The notes beneath the pieces were generated by a model. It did no database searches, had not been told where the DNA came from, and was given only the letters and a program-made list of their open reading frames with translations. Below, piece after piece: positions 44,979 through 52,760 of a DNA stretch of 64,000 nt. Within the stretch, counting starts at the first letter, position 1; each line of letters begins with the position of its first letter. Source of the DNA: Microbacterium saperdae (GTDB lineage: Bacteria; Actinomycetota; Actinomycetes; Actinomycetales; Microbacteriaceae); the NCBI RefSeq assembly GCF_006716345.1, contig NZ_VFOX01000001.1:496001-560000 (forward strand). Direction: 5' to 3'. Both the position numbers and the translations under genes were made by a program.

Positions 44979-45187
44979 GCGTCCGGACCGGGAGAGGCGC
45001 ACGGGTGTCCTCCGTTCGCTCGCACTCGCCCTCGCGGTCCATCATCGGGGCGACGTCGGTGACGGCCGCGTCGCCCCTTCCTACCCCCTGGGGGGTTGCC
45101 CCTCTCAGCCCGGCGGCGTCGTACCGTCGGGGAGGTGGCTGTCCCGCGCGCCGGAATCAAAGGTTTTGGCGGAGGGGCCCGCGATGA
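44975..45187 (+). CDS. Questionable 70-aa reading frame in a GC-rich gap (possible cos-like region)
   Basis: This frame starts at GTG 44975 (GTGA overlap) and stops inside the next start (ATGA at 45184), matching the operon style. The predicted protein, however, is Arg/Ser/Pro/Gly-rich without any fold. The DNA here contains ACCCCC-TG-GGGGGT (45083-45096) and a second C/G run, so it could instead be a non-coding site such as a packaging (cos/pac) or regulatory sequence. I give it low confidence as a gene. Confidence 0.3.
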   Translation: MSVRTGRGARVSSVRSHSPSRSIIGATSVTAASPLPTPWGVAPLSPAASYRRGGGCPARRNQRFWRRGPR

Positions 45188-45558
45188 GCCGCGGAGGCAG
45201 CCGCCCAGACGCTCCGCGCCTTGCACGATGCGGTCACCTGACCCCCTACAACGGCGGACCGCAGCGGCATCTCTGCAACGACTGCGCACAGCCACCCAAG
45301 CGCGCGTGTGCTAGCTGCTCGACGGACATCACCACCAGCAGGGGCAACCGCAAGTACTGCTCCGAACACTGCGCCAACGTCGCCCGCGGCAAAGCGATCG
45401 CCGCACCACTTGCCCCACGAACGTGCGCGCTCGCCGAGTGCGATGCAGTATTCCGCCCGCGGCGTGACGAGCAGCGGTGCTGCTCAGAACGCCACGGCAA
45501 GACCCTCTGGAATCGGCGTGCTCGGAGGCACGGCGCCGATTCTCAGCACCACGACTGA
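45184..45558 (+). CDS. Cys-rich zinc-binding element protein
   Basis: The 124-aa protein starts at ATG 45184. It contains about a dozen Cys residues in three clusters (ARCGHLTPYNGGPQRHLCNDC; ACASCSTDITTSRGNRKYCSEHC; TCALAECDAVFRPRRDEQRCCSERH), arranged like tandem zinc ribbons, and many Arg. Related short Cys-rich proteins occur in actinophages near HNH or DNA-packaging genes. DNA or RNA binding is likely, but the specific role is unknown. Confidence 0.7.
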   Translation: MSRGGSRPDAPRLARCGHLTPYNGGPQRHLCNDCAQPPKRACASCSTDITTSRGNRKYCSEHCANVARGKAIAAPLAPRTCALAECDAVFRPRRDEQRCCSERHGKTLWNRRARRHGADSQHHD

Positions 45559-45602
45559 CGCCCCTGACCGCCCCAAAACCCACGGGATCGATGTGAAGAG
45601 AG

Positions 45603-48377
45603 TTGACTGACAGAAGCGTAAAAGTAAGCCTGCTACTCCAGGCCCAGGGCTATATGCAGGGCATGAGAGAGGTCGGCAAAGCGACCGAAGAGACCGCGAC
45701 CAAGGCGGAGAAACTCGCAGCCCAGAAGCAGGGCTTCGAGCAGCTCGGCCGAGCAGCTCTCGGCTTCGGCGCCGTCGCGGCTCTCGGCGTCGGACTGGCA
45801 ATCAGCAAGTGGGCTGAGTTCGACCAGCAGATGTCCTATGTGCAGGCGGCCACGCACGAGACCGCCGGCAACATGGACCTCCTCAAGGAGGCCGCGCTCG
45901 ACGCCGGCGCCCGCACCGTGTTCAGCGCCACTGAAGCGGCCGGCGCGATCGAAGAGCTCGCCCGCGCCGGCGTCTCCACCGCCGACATTCTCGGCGGTGG
46001 CCTCGACGCCTCCCTCGACCTGGCAGCAGCCGGCGGCCTCGACGTCGCCCAGGCGGCCGGCATCGCCGCCGTCGCACTCAAGACCTTCAACCTGCAGGGC
46101 CAGGACATGGCCCACGTCGCGGATCTGCTCGCCGCTGGCGCCGGCAAAGCCATGGGTGACGTGTCCGACCTCTCCCAGGCTCTCGCGCAGGGCGGCATGG
46201 TCGCCAAGCAGACCGGGCTCTCGATCGAGGAAACGACCGCAGGGCTCGCCGCCTTCGCCTCTCAGGGCCTCATCGGCTCCGACGCCGGCACGAGCTTCAA
46301 GAGCATGCTGCAGCGCCTCACCCCGCAGTCCGCCGAAGCGCAACGCAAGATGGACGAGCTCGGGATCTCCGCCTACGACGCCGGCGGCAACTTCGTCGGT
46401 CTCGCCCAGTTCGCTGGCAACCTCCAGACCTCGCTGCAGAAGCTCACCCCAGAGCAGCGCAACGCGGCCATGGCGACCATCTTCGGGTCCGACGCCGTCC
46501 GCGCCGCCAGTGTCCTCTACTCGGAAGGCGAGCAGGGGATCCGTGAGTGGACCGAAGCCGTCAACGACCAGGGCTACGCCGCGGAAACCGCGCGGCTGCG
46601 CCTGGACAACCTCGCCGGCGACGTCGAGGCACTCGGTGGGGCCTTCGACACCGCACTCATCACCAGCGGTTCTGGTGCCAACGACGCACTCCGCGCCCTC
46701 GTCCAGTCCGCCACCGGTGTGCTCGACATCTTCGGCGAGCTCCCCGAAGAGGTTCAGGGCGCCGGCGTGATCTTCGCCCTCGCGGCGGCCGGCGTCTCCC
46801 TCATGGCCGGCGCCTTCCTCACCGGCGTCCCCCGGGTCGCGGCGTTCAAGGAGGCCGTGTCTGACCTCAAACTGTCGATGTCGGGCGTGAGCATCGCCGC
46901 CGGCGCCGTGACAGTCGGGCTCGGCATCGTCATCGGCGTCATCGGCGCTGTCGCGGCCGCACACGCCGAAGCGCAGGCCCAGGCCCGCGCCTACGCCGAC
47001 ACCCTGGAGCGCGGTACGCAGCGAGTGACGCAGGCCACCCGTGACCTGGCAGCGGAGAACCTCACCGCGGAGAAGTCATTCCTCTGGATCTCCCGCGGAT
47101 CCGCCGCCGACGCCGCCGAGGAACTCGGCCTCGGCGTCGACACCGTCACAGACGCCGTGCTCGGCAACGCGGAGGCACTCACCAAGGTCTACACCGCCGT
47201 GCAGAAAGGCCTCGATCGCGGATCCAAGGCCATGGTCGACCAGACCGACGCCGATATCCGCGCCTCTCGCGCCGCCGAGCTCCTCACCGAAAGCCTGGAA
47301 GGCGAGATCGGAGCTCTCGACGAGGCCCGGAAGGTCGCCGAGCAGAAGAGCGCCGCAGACAAGACCGCCGCAGCCGCGGCCGAGCAGCACGAGAGCGCAC
47401 TCCGCGAGCTCGAGGGCGGGGCAGCCGGCGCCATGCAGGGCATCGATGAGCTCTCCGACGCCATCCGCGGCTTCGGGTCCACCGAGCTCGACGCCCGCGC
47501 CGCAGTCCGGGAGCTCGAGGCCGCATACGACGACCTGGCAGCCTCGGTCGCTGAGAACGGCGCCAGCCTCGACATCACCACCGAAGCAGGCCGGTCCAAC
47601 GAAGCCGCACTCGACGCGATCGCCCGCAAAACACTCGAGGTCACCGCGTCCACGCTCAGCCAGACCGGCAGCCAGCAGGCGGCGAACGAGGCCATGGCCG
47701 CCGGCCGCCAGCAACTCATCGATATGCTCGCCCAGTTCGGCATCACCGGCGCCGAAGCCGACGCCTACGCCGACAGGCTCGGACTCATCCCCGGCAACAT
47801 CCCCACCACAGTGCAGCTGCTCGGCGTCGGGGAAGCCAGCACCGCGATTCAGCAACTCATCAGCGCCTACGACGGGCGCAAGATCCGGCTCAACGTCGCG
47901 ATCAACCGCGGAGCGAGTGACGCTGAGCTCGCCGGTATTGCCGGCATCGGCTACACGCCTCCGCAGAACGCCGCCGGCAACCTGTACAGCAATGGCAAGC
48001 AGGTCGCCGCGTTCGCCGCAGGCGGGGTTGTTGGCTTTGGTAGCAACGGGACTCCGCCGCACATCGCTTCGGCCACCAACGGGGGACTACTCAAGTACGC
48101 TGAAGCAGGGTGGGACGAAGCGTTCATCACGATGAACCCCGCCTACGGCGACCGGTCCCGCGACATCTGGGTAGAGACGGGGCGGAGACTCGGGGCGTGG
48201 CAACCCGCACCCCCGTCGTACGCTGCCGCGGCGCCCCAGCGAACGACGGGTGGCAACCAGTACACATTCACAGGTGACATCGTCAGAGCCGACGAGGGCG
48301 AGCTCGTGCGGGCGATGAACAAAGAGGTGAGGCGCGCAATGGCCATGACTGGAGTCAACGAGGGGGTGAGCGACTAA
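45603..48377 (+). CDS. Phage tail tape-measure protein (TP901 family)
   Basis: The 924-aa protein starts at TTG 45603, preceded by GAAGAGAG. Residues about 60-345 are the TP901 core: FDQQMSYVQAATHETAGNMDLLKEAALDAGARTVFSATEAAGAIEELARAGVS, VADLLAAGAGKAMGDVSDLSQALAQGGMVAKQTG and LRLDNLAGDVEALGGAFDTAL. Hydrophobic helices lie at 370-405 and 425-450, followed by long Ala/Glu helical stretches and a Gly/Ser-rich C-terminus. Tape-measure proteins set tail length in siphophages and are normally flanked by tail and minor-tail genes. Here it is the only structural gene of the element and is complete. Confidence 0.9.
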   Translation: MTDRSVKVSLLLQAQGYMQGMREVGKATEETATKAEKLAAQKQGFEQLGRAALGFGAVAALGVGLAISKWAEFDQQMSYVQAATHETAGNMDLLKEAALDAGARTVFSATEAAGAIEELARAGVSTADILGGGLDASLDLAAAGGLDVAQAAGIAAVALKTFNLQGQDMAHVADLLAAGAGKAMGDVSDLSQALAQGGMVAKQTGLSIEETTAGLAAFASQGLIGSDAGTSFKSMLQRLTPQSAEAQRKMDELGISAYDAGGNFVGLAQFAGNLQTSLQKLTPEQRNAAMATIFGSDAVRAASVLYSEGEQGIREWTEAVNDQGYAAETARLRLDNLAGDVEALGGAFDTALITSGSGANDALRALVQSATGVLDIFGELPEEVQGAGVIFALAAAGVSLMAGAFLTGVPRVAAFKEAVSDLKLSMSGVSIAAGAVTVGLGIVIGVIGAVAAAHAEAQAQARAYADTLERGTQRVTQATRDLAAENLTAEKSFLWISRGSAADAAEELGLGVDTVTDAVLGNAEALTKVYTAVQKGLDRGSKAMVDQTDADIRASRAAELLTESLEGEIGALDEARKVAEQKSAADKTAAAAAEQHESALRELEGGAAGAMQGIDELSDAIRGFGSTELDARAAVRELEAAYDDLAASVAENGASLDITTEAGRSNEAALDAIARKTLEVTASTLSQTGSQQAANEAMAAGRQQLIDMLAQFGITGAEADAYADRLGLIPGNIPTTVQLLGVGEASTAIQQLISAYDGRKIRLNVAINRGASDAELAGIAGIGYTPPQNAAGNLYSNGKQVAAFAAGGVVGFGSNGTPPHIASATNGGLLKYAEAGWDEAFITMNPAYGDRSRDIWVETGRRLGAWQPAPPSYAAAAPQRTTGGNQYTFTGDIVRADEGELVRAMNKEVRRAMAMTGVNEGVSD

Positions 48378-48712
48378 TGCGCCTCATCGAGTTCCCCGGC
48401 GCTGAACCCTTCACCGCCGATGAGGTGGCCGTAGAACGCCACACCTTCGCTCTTGCCGATCAGATGCTCACGGGCGGAGACGTCACAGAAGCAATCCAGC
48501 AGATCACGACCGAAACAGGAAACCCGAGCTACGCGGTATTCATCGCCACCGAAGCAGCCGCCGAGGTCCTCGTGAGGCTCATGACCGAAGCGCCTCCGGC
48601 GCAAGTCTTGGACGTCATGGCACGCATAGCCGCCGTCGCTCTTGCCGTCAGGACCCTCGCGGCTCGGCACTGCCTGCCCCCAGGATCGCCCCGAGTCCAA
48701 CATCTCACCTGA
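48377..48712 (+). CDS. Small hypothetical element protein
   Basis: The 111-aa protein starts at ATG 48377, overlapping the tape-measure stop (TAATG). It has a short N-terminal beta region (MRLIEFPGAEPFTADEVAVERHTF) and amphipathic helices (TEAIQQITTETGNPSYAVFIATEAAAEVLVRLMTEA; VLDVMARIAAVALAVRTLAARHCL). In phages the gene after the tape measure often encodes a distal tail protein, but this one is far too short. It is the last gene before the right att site. Confidence 0.65.
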   Translation: MRLIEFPGAEPFTADEVAVERHTFALADQMLTGGDVTEAIQQITTETGNPSYAVFIATEAAAEVLVRLMTEAPPAQVLDVMARIAAVALAVRTLAARHCLPPGSPRVQHLT

Positions 48713-48855
48713 TGGTGCTCGCCGTGCCGTTGCCGACGAATGGGGTGCCAGAGCCCGCGTGTTCAGACGGCCTGTTATCTCAAGGCTGACGCGGGGAGCA
48801 CCCCATTCGCTCGCCAGCGTACTCGCGCGGTCGCTGACACTCAACCGGTCGCCGT

Positions 48856-48877
48856 ATGGTGACAACATGGTGACAAC
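48856..48877 (+). repeat. Tandem ATGGTGACAAC repeats, candidate integrase arm sites
   Basis: Two exact 11-bp copies stand head to tail, 104 bp inside the right att core. A GTGACAAC octamer also occurs about 71 bp inside the left core (36885-36892). Tyrosine integrases of this class bind arm-type sites arranged like this. Binding is inferred. Confidence 0.5.
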
Positions 48878-48980
48878 AAAACCCGTAACTGGGTGCATGG
48901 TTCGGTGATCCCAATAAACCAGAACTGCCGTAATCCCGGGGGTGGAGCTTGCGCTCGCCGTAGTTCCGGCCGCGTGCGTA

Positions 48981-49006
48981 GGGTTCGACTCCCGCCGTCG
49001 CGTCCA
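48981..49006 (+). repeat. attR core, 26-bp direct repeat
   Basis: This is identical to 36789-36814. The bases before it (GTA) do not continue the T-stem pairing present at the left copy, so this is the end carrying the displaced tRNA-like 3' fragment. Confidence 0.88.
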
Positions 49007-49060
49007 AAAGCAGAAACTCAGCTCGTCCTTAATCTCTCGGATGATCACCGTGCGAAGCAA

Positions 49061-49092
49061 ACGACCCCACCTGGTGGGCCAGGTGGGGTCGT
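49061..49092. terminator. Strong bidirectional hairpin
   Basis: ACGACCCCACCTGG (49061-49074) pairs perfectly with 49079-49092 around a 4-nt TGGG loop. It lies between the right end of the element and the convergent secreted-protein gene, so it probably terminates transcription from both sides. Confidence 0.75.
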
Positions 49093-49123
49093 ACGTCGAC
49101 ACTATGGGGACAGAGCCGACGAT

Positions 49124-49760
49124 CTAGGGGTGGGGTGCGTCAGCGAGCGCGACATTCGTGTTCACGATTGCGGACGGGTTGCGAATGAGGCTGACCGCCG
49201 TCGAGTCGACGGTCATGAACCGCCTTGTCTGGACAGTCTGGCCAGGGTAGAACGGGCTGCTGGATCGGAAGTAGAAGTCGATCGGGATGTTGGTGACGGT
49301 ACCTGTCGCGATGACGGGGGGGCGAGTAGCTCGAGAGGTACACGCGGTACGTGACGCCGTTAACAACCTCGGTGGTGCCGGTGTCGGCCAACGTCGACCA
49401 GTCAGCGTTGCTGCCAGGAAGCGGAGTGAACGCGGGCGCCGGCCAGCCGCTCGAGATCAACACGTTGACATGGACTCCGGCGATGACGTCGCCAGCCGTG
49501 GTACCAGTGACGCGGAGGTACTTGTCCGCCCCGTCTGAGTCGAACTGCAGAGCGCCGGTGGAAGCGTTGTCGGGAGTCGTCGGGTACCAGCCGCTTCCGA
49601 AGTTGGACTCGATGGCGTAGTCGGCGGCTGGGGCGGACGCTGCCGCGAGCGGGGTCGCGATGGTCGCGGCGACGACGGGCACCGACCATGCTGCCGTCCG
49701 GATGATGGTGCGCCGGGTGGTGCCGTCGGTACTCGTTGAATCCTGGTCGCGCAAATCCAT
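49124..49760 (-). pseudogene. Secreted protein gene with a frameshift in a 7-C run
   Basis: Translation from ATG 49760 (ribosome-binding site TAGGGG) gives MDLRDQD and a twin-arginine-like signal (TTRRTIIRTAAWSVPVVAATIATPLAAASA), then a beta-rich domain (YAIESNFGSGWYPTTPDNASTGALQFDSDGADKYLRVTG). At 49316-49322 a run of seven C on the gene strand shifts the frame. In the +1 frame the protein continues sensibly as VIATGTVTNIPIDFYFRSSSPFYPG and ends at 49124; in the original frame it becomes an Arg/His-rich nonsense tail ending at 49140. This could be a real mutation, a phase-variable tract or a sequencing error. The function is unknown; it is likely a cell-wall or exported structural protein. 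Confidence 0.7.
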
Positions 49761-49923
49761 GTGCATGCCCCTACATCTGTTGTCGGGTGGACACGCTCGA
49801 GCGTCGGCTGCGGTCGCCTCCGGTGCATCGCTGAGATACCTGCCTTCCCCGTGGACACAGGTAAGTCCATCCCCTGGACGAAAGCTAACAGCCGGAGCGT
49901 CACCAGCCTTGGAAGCGAGCACG

Positions 49924-49943
49924 CACCCCCCATTAGTGGGGTG
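49924..49943. terminator. Short hairpin in 49.8-50.0 kb gap
   Basis: CACCCC pairs with GGGGTG around an 8-nt loop in the 193-bp gap between the secreted-protein gene and the upstream small gene, both leftward. It is probably a weak terminator or leader structure. Confidence 0.35.
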
Positions 49944-49959
49944 TACCCGCCCTGGTCGT

Positions 49960-50247
49960 TCAGGCCGTCGACGCCAACGGGGGGAGGTGGCGGATCGGGC
50001 GAGGACGTTGTGCGCGGCGCGGAAGGTGCAACCGGCTGACGTCTTCGAGTACGTCCATCGGAGACGTGTAGTAGGTCGTCAAGGGAAGATCCCTCAACCA
50101 GACGACTTCCACTTCGCACTCGTCCAGCTGGTATACGCAGGCGACAGTCCGGCGCGCGTCTGTCGGCCCGTAACGATGATCGAGGATCACCCACTCGGTG
50201 TCGGTGATCTTCTTCAGCTCGAACTGAGGATCGGACATCGGGGACAT
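49960..50247 (-). CDS. Small conserved protein, copy 1 of a paralogous pair
   Basis: The 95-aa protein starts at ATG 50247 behind GGAGTG. Its sequence FELKKITDTEWVILDHRYGPTDARRTVACVYQLDECEVEVVWLRDLPLTTYYTSPMDVLEDV is clearly related to the product at 52847, with matching ends (HLPPL). It seems to be a single small beta-rich domain. Copies on both sides of an accessory region point to duplication. The family is not recognised; similar proteins are probably common in Microbacteriaceae. Confidence 0.72.
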   Translation of the reverse strand: MSPMSDPQFELKKITDTEWVILDHRYGPTDARRTVACVYQLDECEVEVVWLRDLPLTTYYTSPMDVLEDVSRLHLPRRAQRPRPIRHLPPLASTA

Positions 50248-50260
50248 CTCAACACTCCAA

Positions 50261-50572
50261 TCAGTCAGCCTTGGCTACTGAGGAGCGCACCACATCCGAG
50301 TGACACAGAATCCCGTACCACTTGGTCAACGGGCGCCCTTCAGCCCGCCAGAATTCACCAGAATTATACGTCGCACCAATCGCCCCCGCCAGCGCGGCCA
50401 AATCGACTCGAAACCAGTCGGCGCACGACGTCTGCAGCGCCTGATTCAACGTCACCTCACGGGCCGCGTAATAGATCCGGTGAAATCGAGTCTCTTGAGA
50501 TATGGACTGGATGCCGTTGGCTGTTGCTCTGCTCGTCGTATCGACGGCGATGATCGTTGTGACGATACTCAC
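50261..50572 (-). CDS. Possible small hypothetical protein
   Basis: An open frame with a GTG start at 50572 would give 103 aa (MSIVTTIIAVDTTSRATANGIQSISQETRFHRIYYAAREVTLNQALQ...). The N-terminus is hydrophobic and the rest is well mixed with Trp, Tyr and Cys, unlike a shadow frame, and its third codon positions are less GC-rich than those of the chromosomal genes. No ribosome-binding site is obvious, and the true start may be further upstream (the frame is open to 51106 but overlaps the transporter gene). It ends 13 bp before the start at 50247. Confidence 0.4.
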   Translation of the reverse strand: MSIVTTIIAVDTTSRATANGIQSISQETRFHRIYYAAREVTLNQALQTSCADWFRVDLAALAGAIGATYNSGEFWRAEGRPLTKWYGILCHSDVVRSSVAKAD

Positions 50573-50708
50573 CGCAGCGGTGGGATCGGTTGATCGCCGC
50601 CCTTCGAGGCGGAGCTGACTCGCGTCTTGGAAGCGGGAGGCCTGTCCTCCACGCGGCGAGGAGCGGTACACGCCCGGGACGGTGACGTCGCACACACGCT
50701 GGCCTTCC

Positions 50709-51695
50709 TCACTGGCCTCGGTGGCCTGGGTCCGCTTCATCTGGCAGTTGCTCGGCGGGCACGATGACCACGTCCTGCACCTTCCAGTCCAGGGCCGCAA
50801 TTCCTTCTGCGACGGTGGTGACCTGACGGGTGGTGACTCTGCCGCGTCTGGGAATGACGAAGGCTTCCACGTGGAACACCTGTCCCTGGTCACGGAGACG
50901 GACAGCAGCGTCGCGTACCCAGGGCTGTGAGCGCAGGTGTGCGACGATGTCGCTCGCGAGGGGATGGGGATTCTTGCTGTCGTATGTTCGGGCGCGTTGA
51001 TCCATGAGATCGACGACTGCGGCCTTGGTGTTGCGGACACCGTCCCAGATGATCCCGAGTGAGATGAACACGGCTGCCGCTCCGTCGAGCCACCACACCC
51101 CGACACCCACGCCGAGGACGCCGACGATGGACGCGACGGTCGTTTGCCAGTCCGCTTTTGCCATATCCGCGTCGGCGTAGAGAAGCTTGTTGTGCAGGAC
51201 GGGTGCGAGCTTCGCTTTCGCGGGGCCGTAGAAGAAGATCGGGCCGACGACGATGACAGCCATCACCGCGATCATCAACCAGCCCAGCCAGATCGTCTGG
51301 CCCCAGATCTGCACCGTGCCGATCGTGGGATGTTCACCGGCGATCAGTCCCAAGGTCGACTCCACAGCAAGGTTTGCACCCACGACGAAGAGGGCGACGC
51401 CGGCGACGAGGTGCCCGATACCCATCGCCCGATGCATGCCGTAGGGGTGGGTGCGGTTGGGTCTGCGGCGGACGAATATCAGGGCGATCAGGAACGCGAA
51501 CTGGGGAATCAGCGACAACATGTCTTCGATCCATGCCGTCCGCATCGCCTGCGAGTTCCCGACGACCACAGCGATGACGGCGATCGTCACGCTCGTGTAG
51601 GCGATGGTGATCCACTCCCAGCGGACGGCCTTACGCAGCGCCTGCGCCTGCTCAGGGGGCAGATCCGTGCGTCCGAACTCATGATTCCTGCTCAC
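50709..51695 (-). CDS. Cation diffusion facilitator (CDF) family transporter
   Basis: The 328-aa protein has six predicted membrane helices and a C-terminal cytoplasmic domain, the CDF layout. N-terminal helices include WITIAYTSVTIAVIAVVVG and AWIEDMLSLIPQFAFLIALIFVRRRP; the metal-site pattern is partly kept, with YADADMAKADWQTTVASIVG in helix 5 in place of the usual HxxxD. The cytoplasmic part ends in VHVEAFVIP-like FHVEAFVIPRRGRVTTRQVTTVAEGI. It probably exports or moves a divalent cation, but changed ligands make the ion uncertain. Its ATG overlaps the stop of the lipoprotein gene upstream by four bases. Confidence 0.85.
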   Translation of the reverse strand: MSRNHEFGRTDLPPEQAQALRKAVRWEWITIAYTSVTIAVIAVVVGNSQAMRTAWIEDMLSLIPQFAFLIALIFVRRRPNRTHPYGMHRAMGIGHLVAGVALFVVGANLAVESTLGLIAGEHPTIGTVQIWGQTIWLGWLMIAVMAVIVVGPIFFYGPAKAKLAPVLHNKLLYADADMAKADWQTTVASIVGVLGVGVGVWWLDGAAAVFISLGIIWDGVRNTKAAVVDLMDQRARTYDSKNPHPLASDIVAHLRSQPWVRDAAVRLRDQGQVFHVEAFVIPRRGRVTTRQVTTVAEGIAALDWKVQDVVIVPAEQLPDEADPGHRGQ

Positions 51696-52183
51696 GACCC
51701 GACCTCGGCGTCGAGGAAACGCTCGAGCGTCGACAAGAAGTCGTTCTCACCCAGCGGCACCAGCATCACGAGCTCACGGCCATCGGCGCCGGAGATATCC
51801 GTGAACCCGCGACTGACGCCAGCACGTTCCAGCCACGGAGTGTCAGCCGTGATGCCCCCCGCTATCAGGTCAAGGTCGCCTTCTTCCAGCATTCCCACGA
51901 GCGTCTCTTCCGTCGCGACGGTCCACACCGGTGTGGCGTCGAGTGCTGCCGCAAAGCGATCGACGAGTGCGACGACGCTTCCGGAGGGCACGCCAGCGCT
52001 GTCGACCACCAGGGGAGGATCTGGGGACACGCCGACGCGAAGCTCACCATCGCGAACCGTTTCGAGCGTGCCGTTCGGGTCGGTGGGGATCGTCAGACCA
52101 CACCCGCTGAGCAGCAGGGCAACCACGCCGGAGGCAATCAGAGCAGAGCAGGAGCGAGATCGACGCGCGTTCACGTGACCCAT
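51692..52183 (-). CDS. Lipoprotein with half of a solute-binding domain
   Basis: The 163-aa protein has a lipoprotein signal peptide (ALIASGVVALLLSGCGL, lipobox Cys about residue 28) followed by the first lobe of a family 3 solute-binding fold: LRVGVSPDPPLVVDSAGVPSGSVVALVDRFAAALDATPVWTVATEETLVGMLEEGDLDLIAGGITADTPW. Family members are usually 250-300 aa; here the second lobe is largely missing. It is translationally coupled to a CDF transporter, which is unusual since these proteins normally serve ABC importers. It may act as an external ion or ligand sensor for the transporter. Confidence 0.8.
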   Translation of the reverse strand: MGHVNARRSRSCSALIASGVVALLLSGCGLTIPTDPNGTLETVRDGELRVGVSPDPPLVVDSAGVPSGSVVALVDRFAAALDATPVWTVATEETLVGMLEEGDLDLIAGGITADTPWLERAGVSRGFTDISGADGRELVMLVPLGENDFLSTLERFLDAEVGS

Positions 52184-52395
52184 CCTCGCGACCGAAAGCG
52201 GGGCGATGAAGGCGATTGACGCGAACCAAGCCCAGGAGTATGGGTTGAGGGAACGTGCGATCAGACTTCAGCTGCCTCACGGTGATGCTCACCATGTGCC
52301 CGATCGCACTTCCCGGCACGCTCGCGCGGCACCTCTGCTCCGCCGCGACCGTCCCACGCATCTCCGAACGGCCTCAATTCAGTATGGTGGCTGGT

Positions 52396-52728
52396 GTGGG
52401 CACACTGAACTACGGCGTCGCGACGGAGCCCATCCACATTGAGGATCGTGCGCTCGCACACCTGAAGATCGTCATCGCGACCAAGCTGCGCCGCAATGAG
52501 AGCTTCACGCTCTCCTGGAAGCACCCGGATGGCGATGCCCCCGGACGATCGACGATTTGGTTGCACCCGTCGATCCCGCTTCGGTTTACCTTCGACGATG
52601 CCGAGGCGCCGATGATCAACGTGAAGTGGATCGAGGACCTGATGCTATCGGCGAACTCCACCGGCGGAATCCTGCTCATCGACGAAGTACTCGACGCCGC
52701 GGACGAAGTTGATCCGTCGGACGAATAG
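52396..52728 (+). CDS. DUF7882 family small protein
   Basis: The 110-aa protein is taken from GTG 52396, because family members start M-G-x-L-x-Y-G; an ATG at 52384 is possible. It reads VGTLNYGVATEPIHIEDRALAHLKIVIATKLRRNESFTLSW, then STIWLHPSIPLRFTFDD and WIEDLMLSANSTGGILLIDE, the typical DUF7882 pattern. These proteins occur in multiple copies in Microbacterium and were once mislabelled ATP-dependent DNA ligase; they have no known enzymatic activity. Confidence 0.8.
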   Translation: MGTLNYGVATEPIHIEDRALAHLKIVIATKLRRNESFTLSWKHPDGDAPGRSTIWLHPSIPLRFTFDDAEAPMINVKWIEDLMLSANSTGGILLIDEVLDAADEVDPSDE

Positions 52729-52760
52729 CCGACCGTCTGCATCAGAATCCGGAATTCGTC

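Larger units (their letters stand above)
36815..49006. mobile_element. 12.2-kb integrated element (phage satellite or reduced prophage)
   Basis: The element is bounded by the perfect 26-bp repeat at 36789-36814 and 48981-49006. Left to right it has integrase and HTH gene (leftward), a divergent control region, then one long rightward set: excisionase-like HTH, two hypothetical genes, two tandem tyrosine recombinases, a replication-initiator-like gene with iterons, small Cys-rich and HTH genes, several hypotheticals, a tape-measure protein and a small terminal gene. Almost every rightward junction is an ATGA, GTGA or TGATG overlap and no gene is visibly broken. Capsid, portal, terminase, other tail, lysis and conjugation genes are absent. 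Confidence 0.85.
48713..49060. other. Gene-free right end of the element, with attR
   Basis: About 350 bases without a convincing gene. It contains two direct copies of ATGGTGACAAC (48856-48877), the right 26-bp att core (48981-49006) and 54 bases of host DNA leading to a terminator hairpin. Short open frames here have no plausible start or composition. Confidence 0.6.

Noticed and set aside
36844..48712. Conjugative element (ICE/AICE)
   Set aside because: The element has integrase, excisionase-like and initiator-like genes, but no FtsK/Tra-type translocase or relaxase. The HerA-like ATPase at 12590 lies far outside the att sites.
36815..49006. CRISPR array or toxin-antitoxin system within the element
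   Set aside because: The only tandem repeats are the three 12-bp iterons without spacers, and no Cas, toxin or antitoxin motif is visible in the small genes.
50573..51106. Upstream extension of the small gene at 50261
   Set aside because: It overlaps the CDF transporter coding sequence on the same strand in another frame and reads as low-complexity Ser/Arg/Thr sequence.
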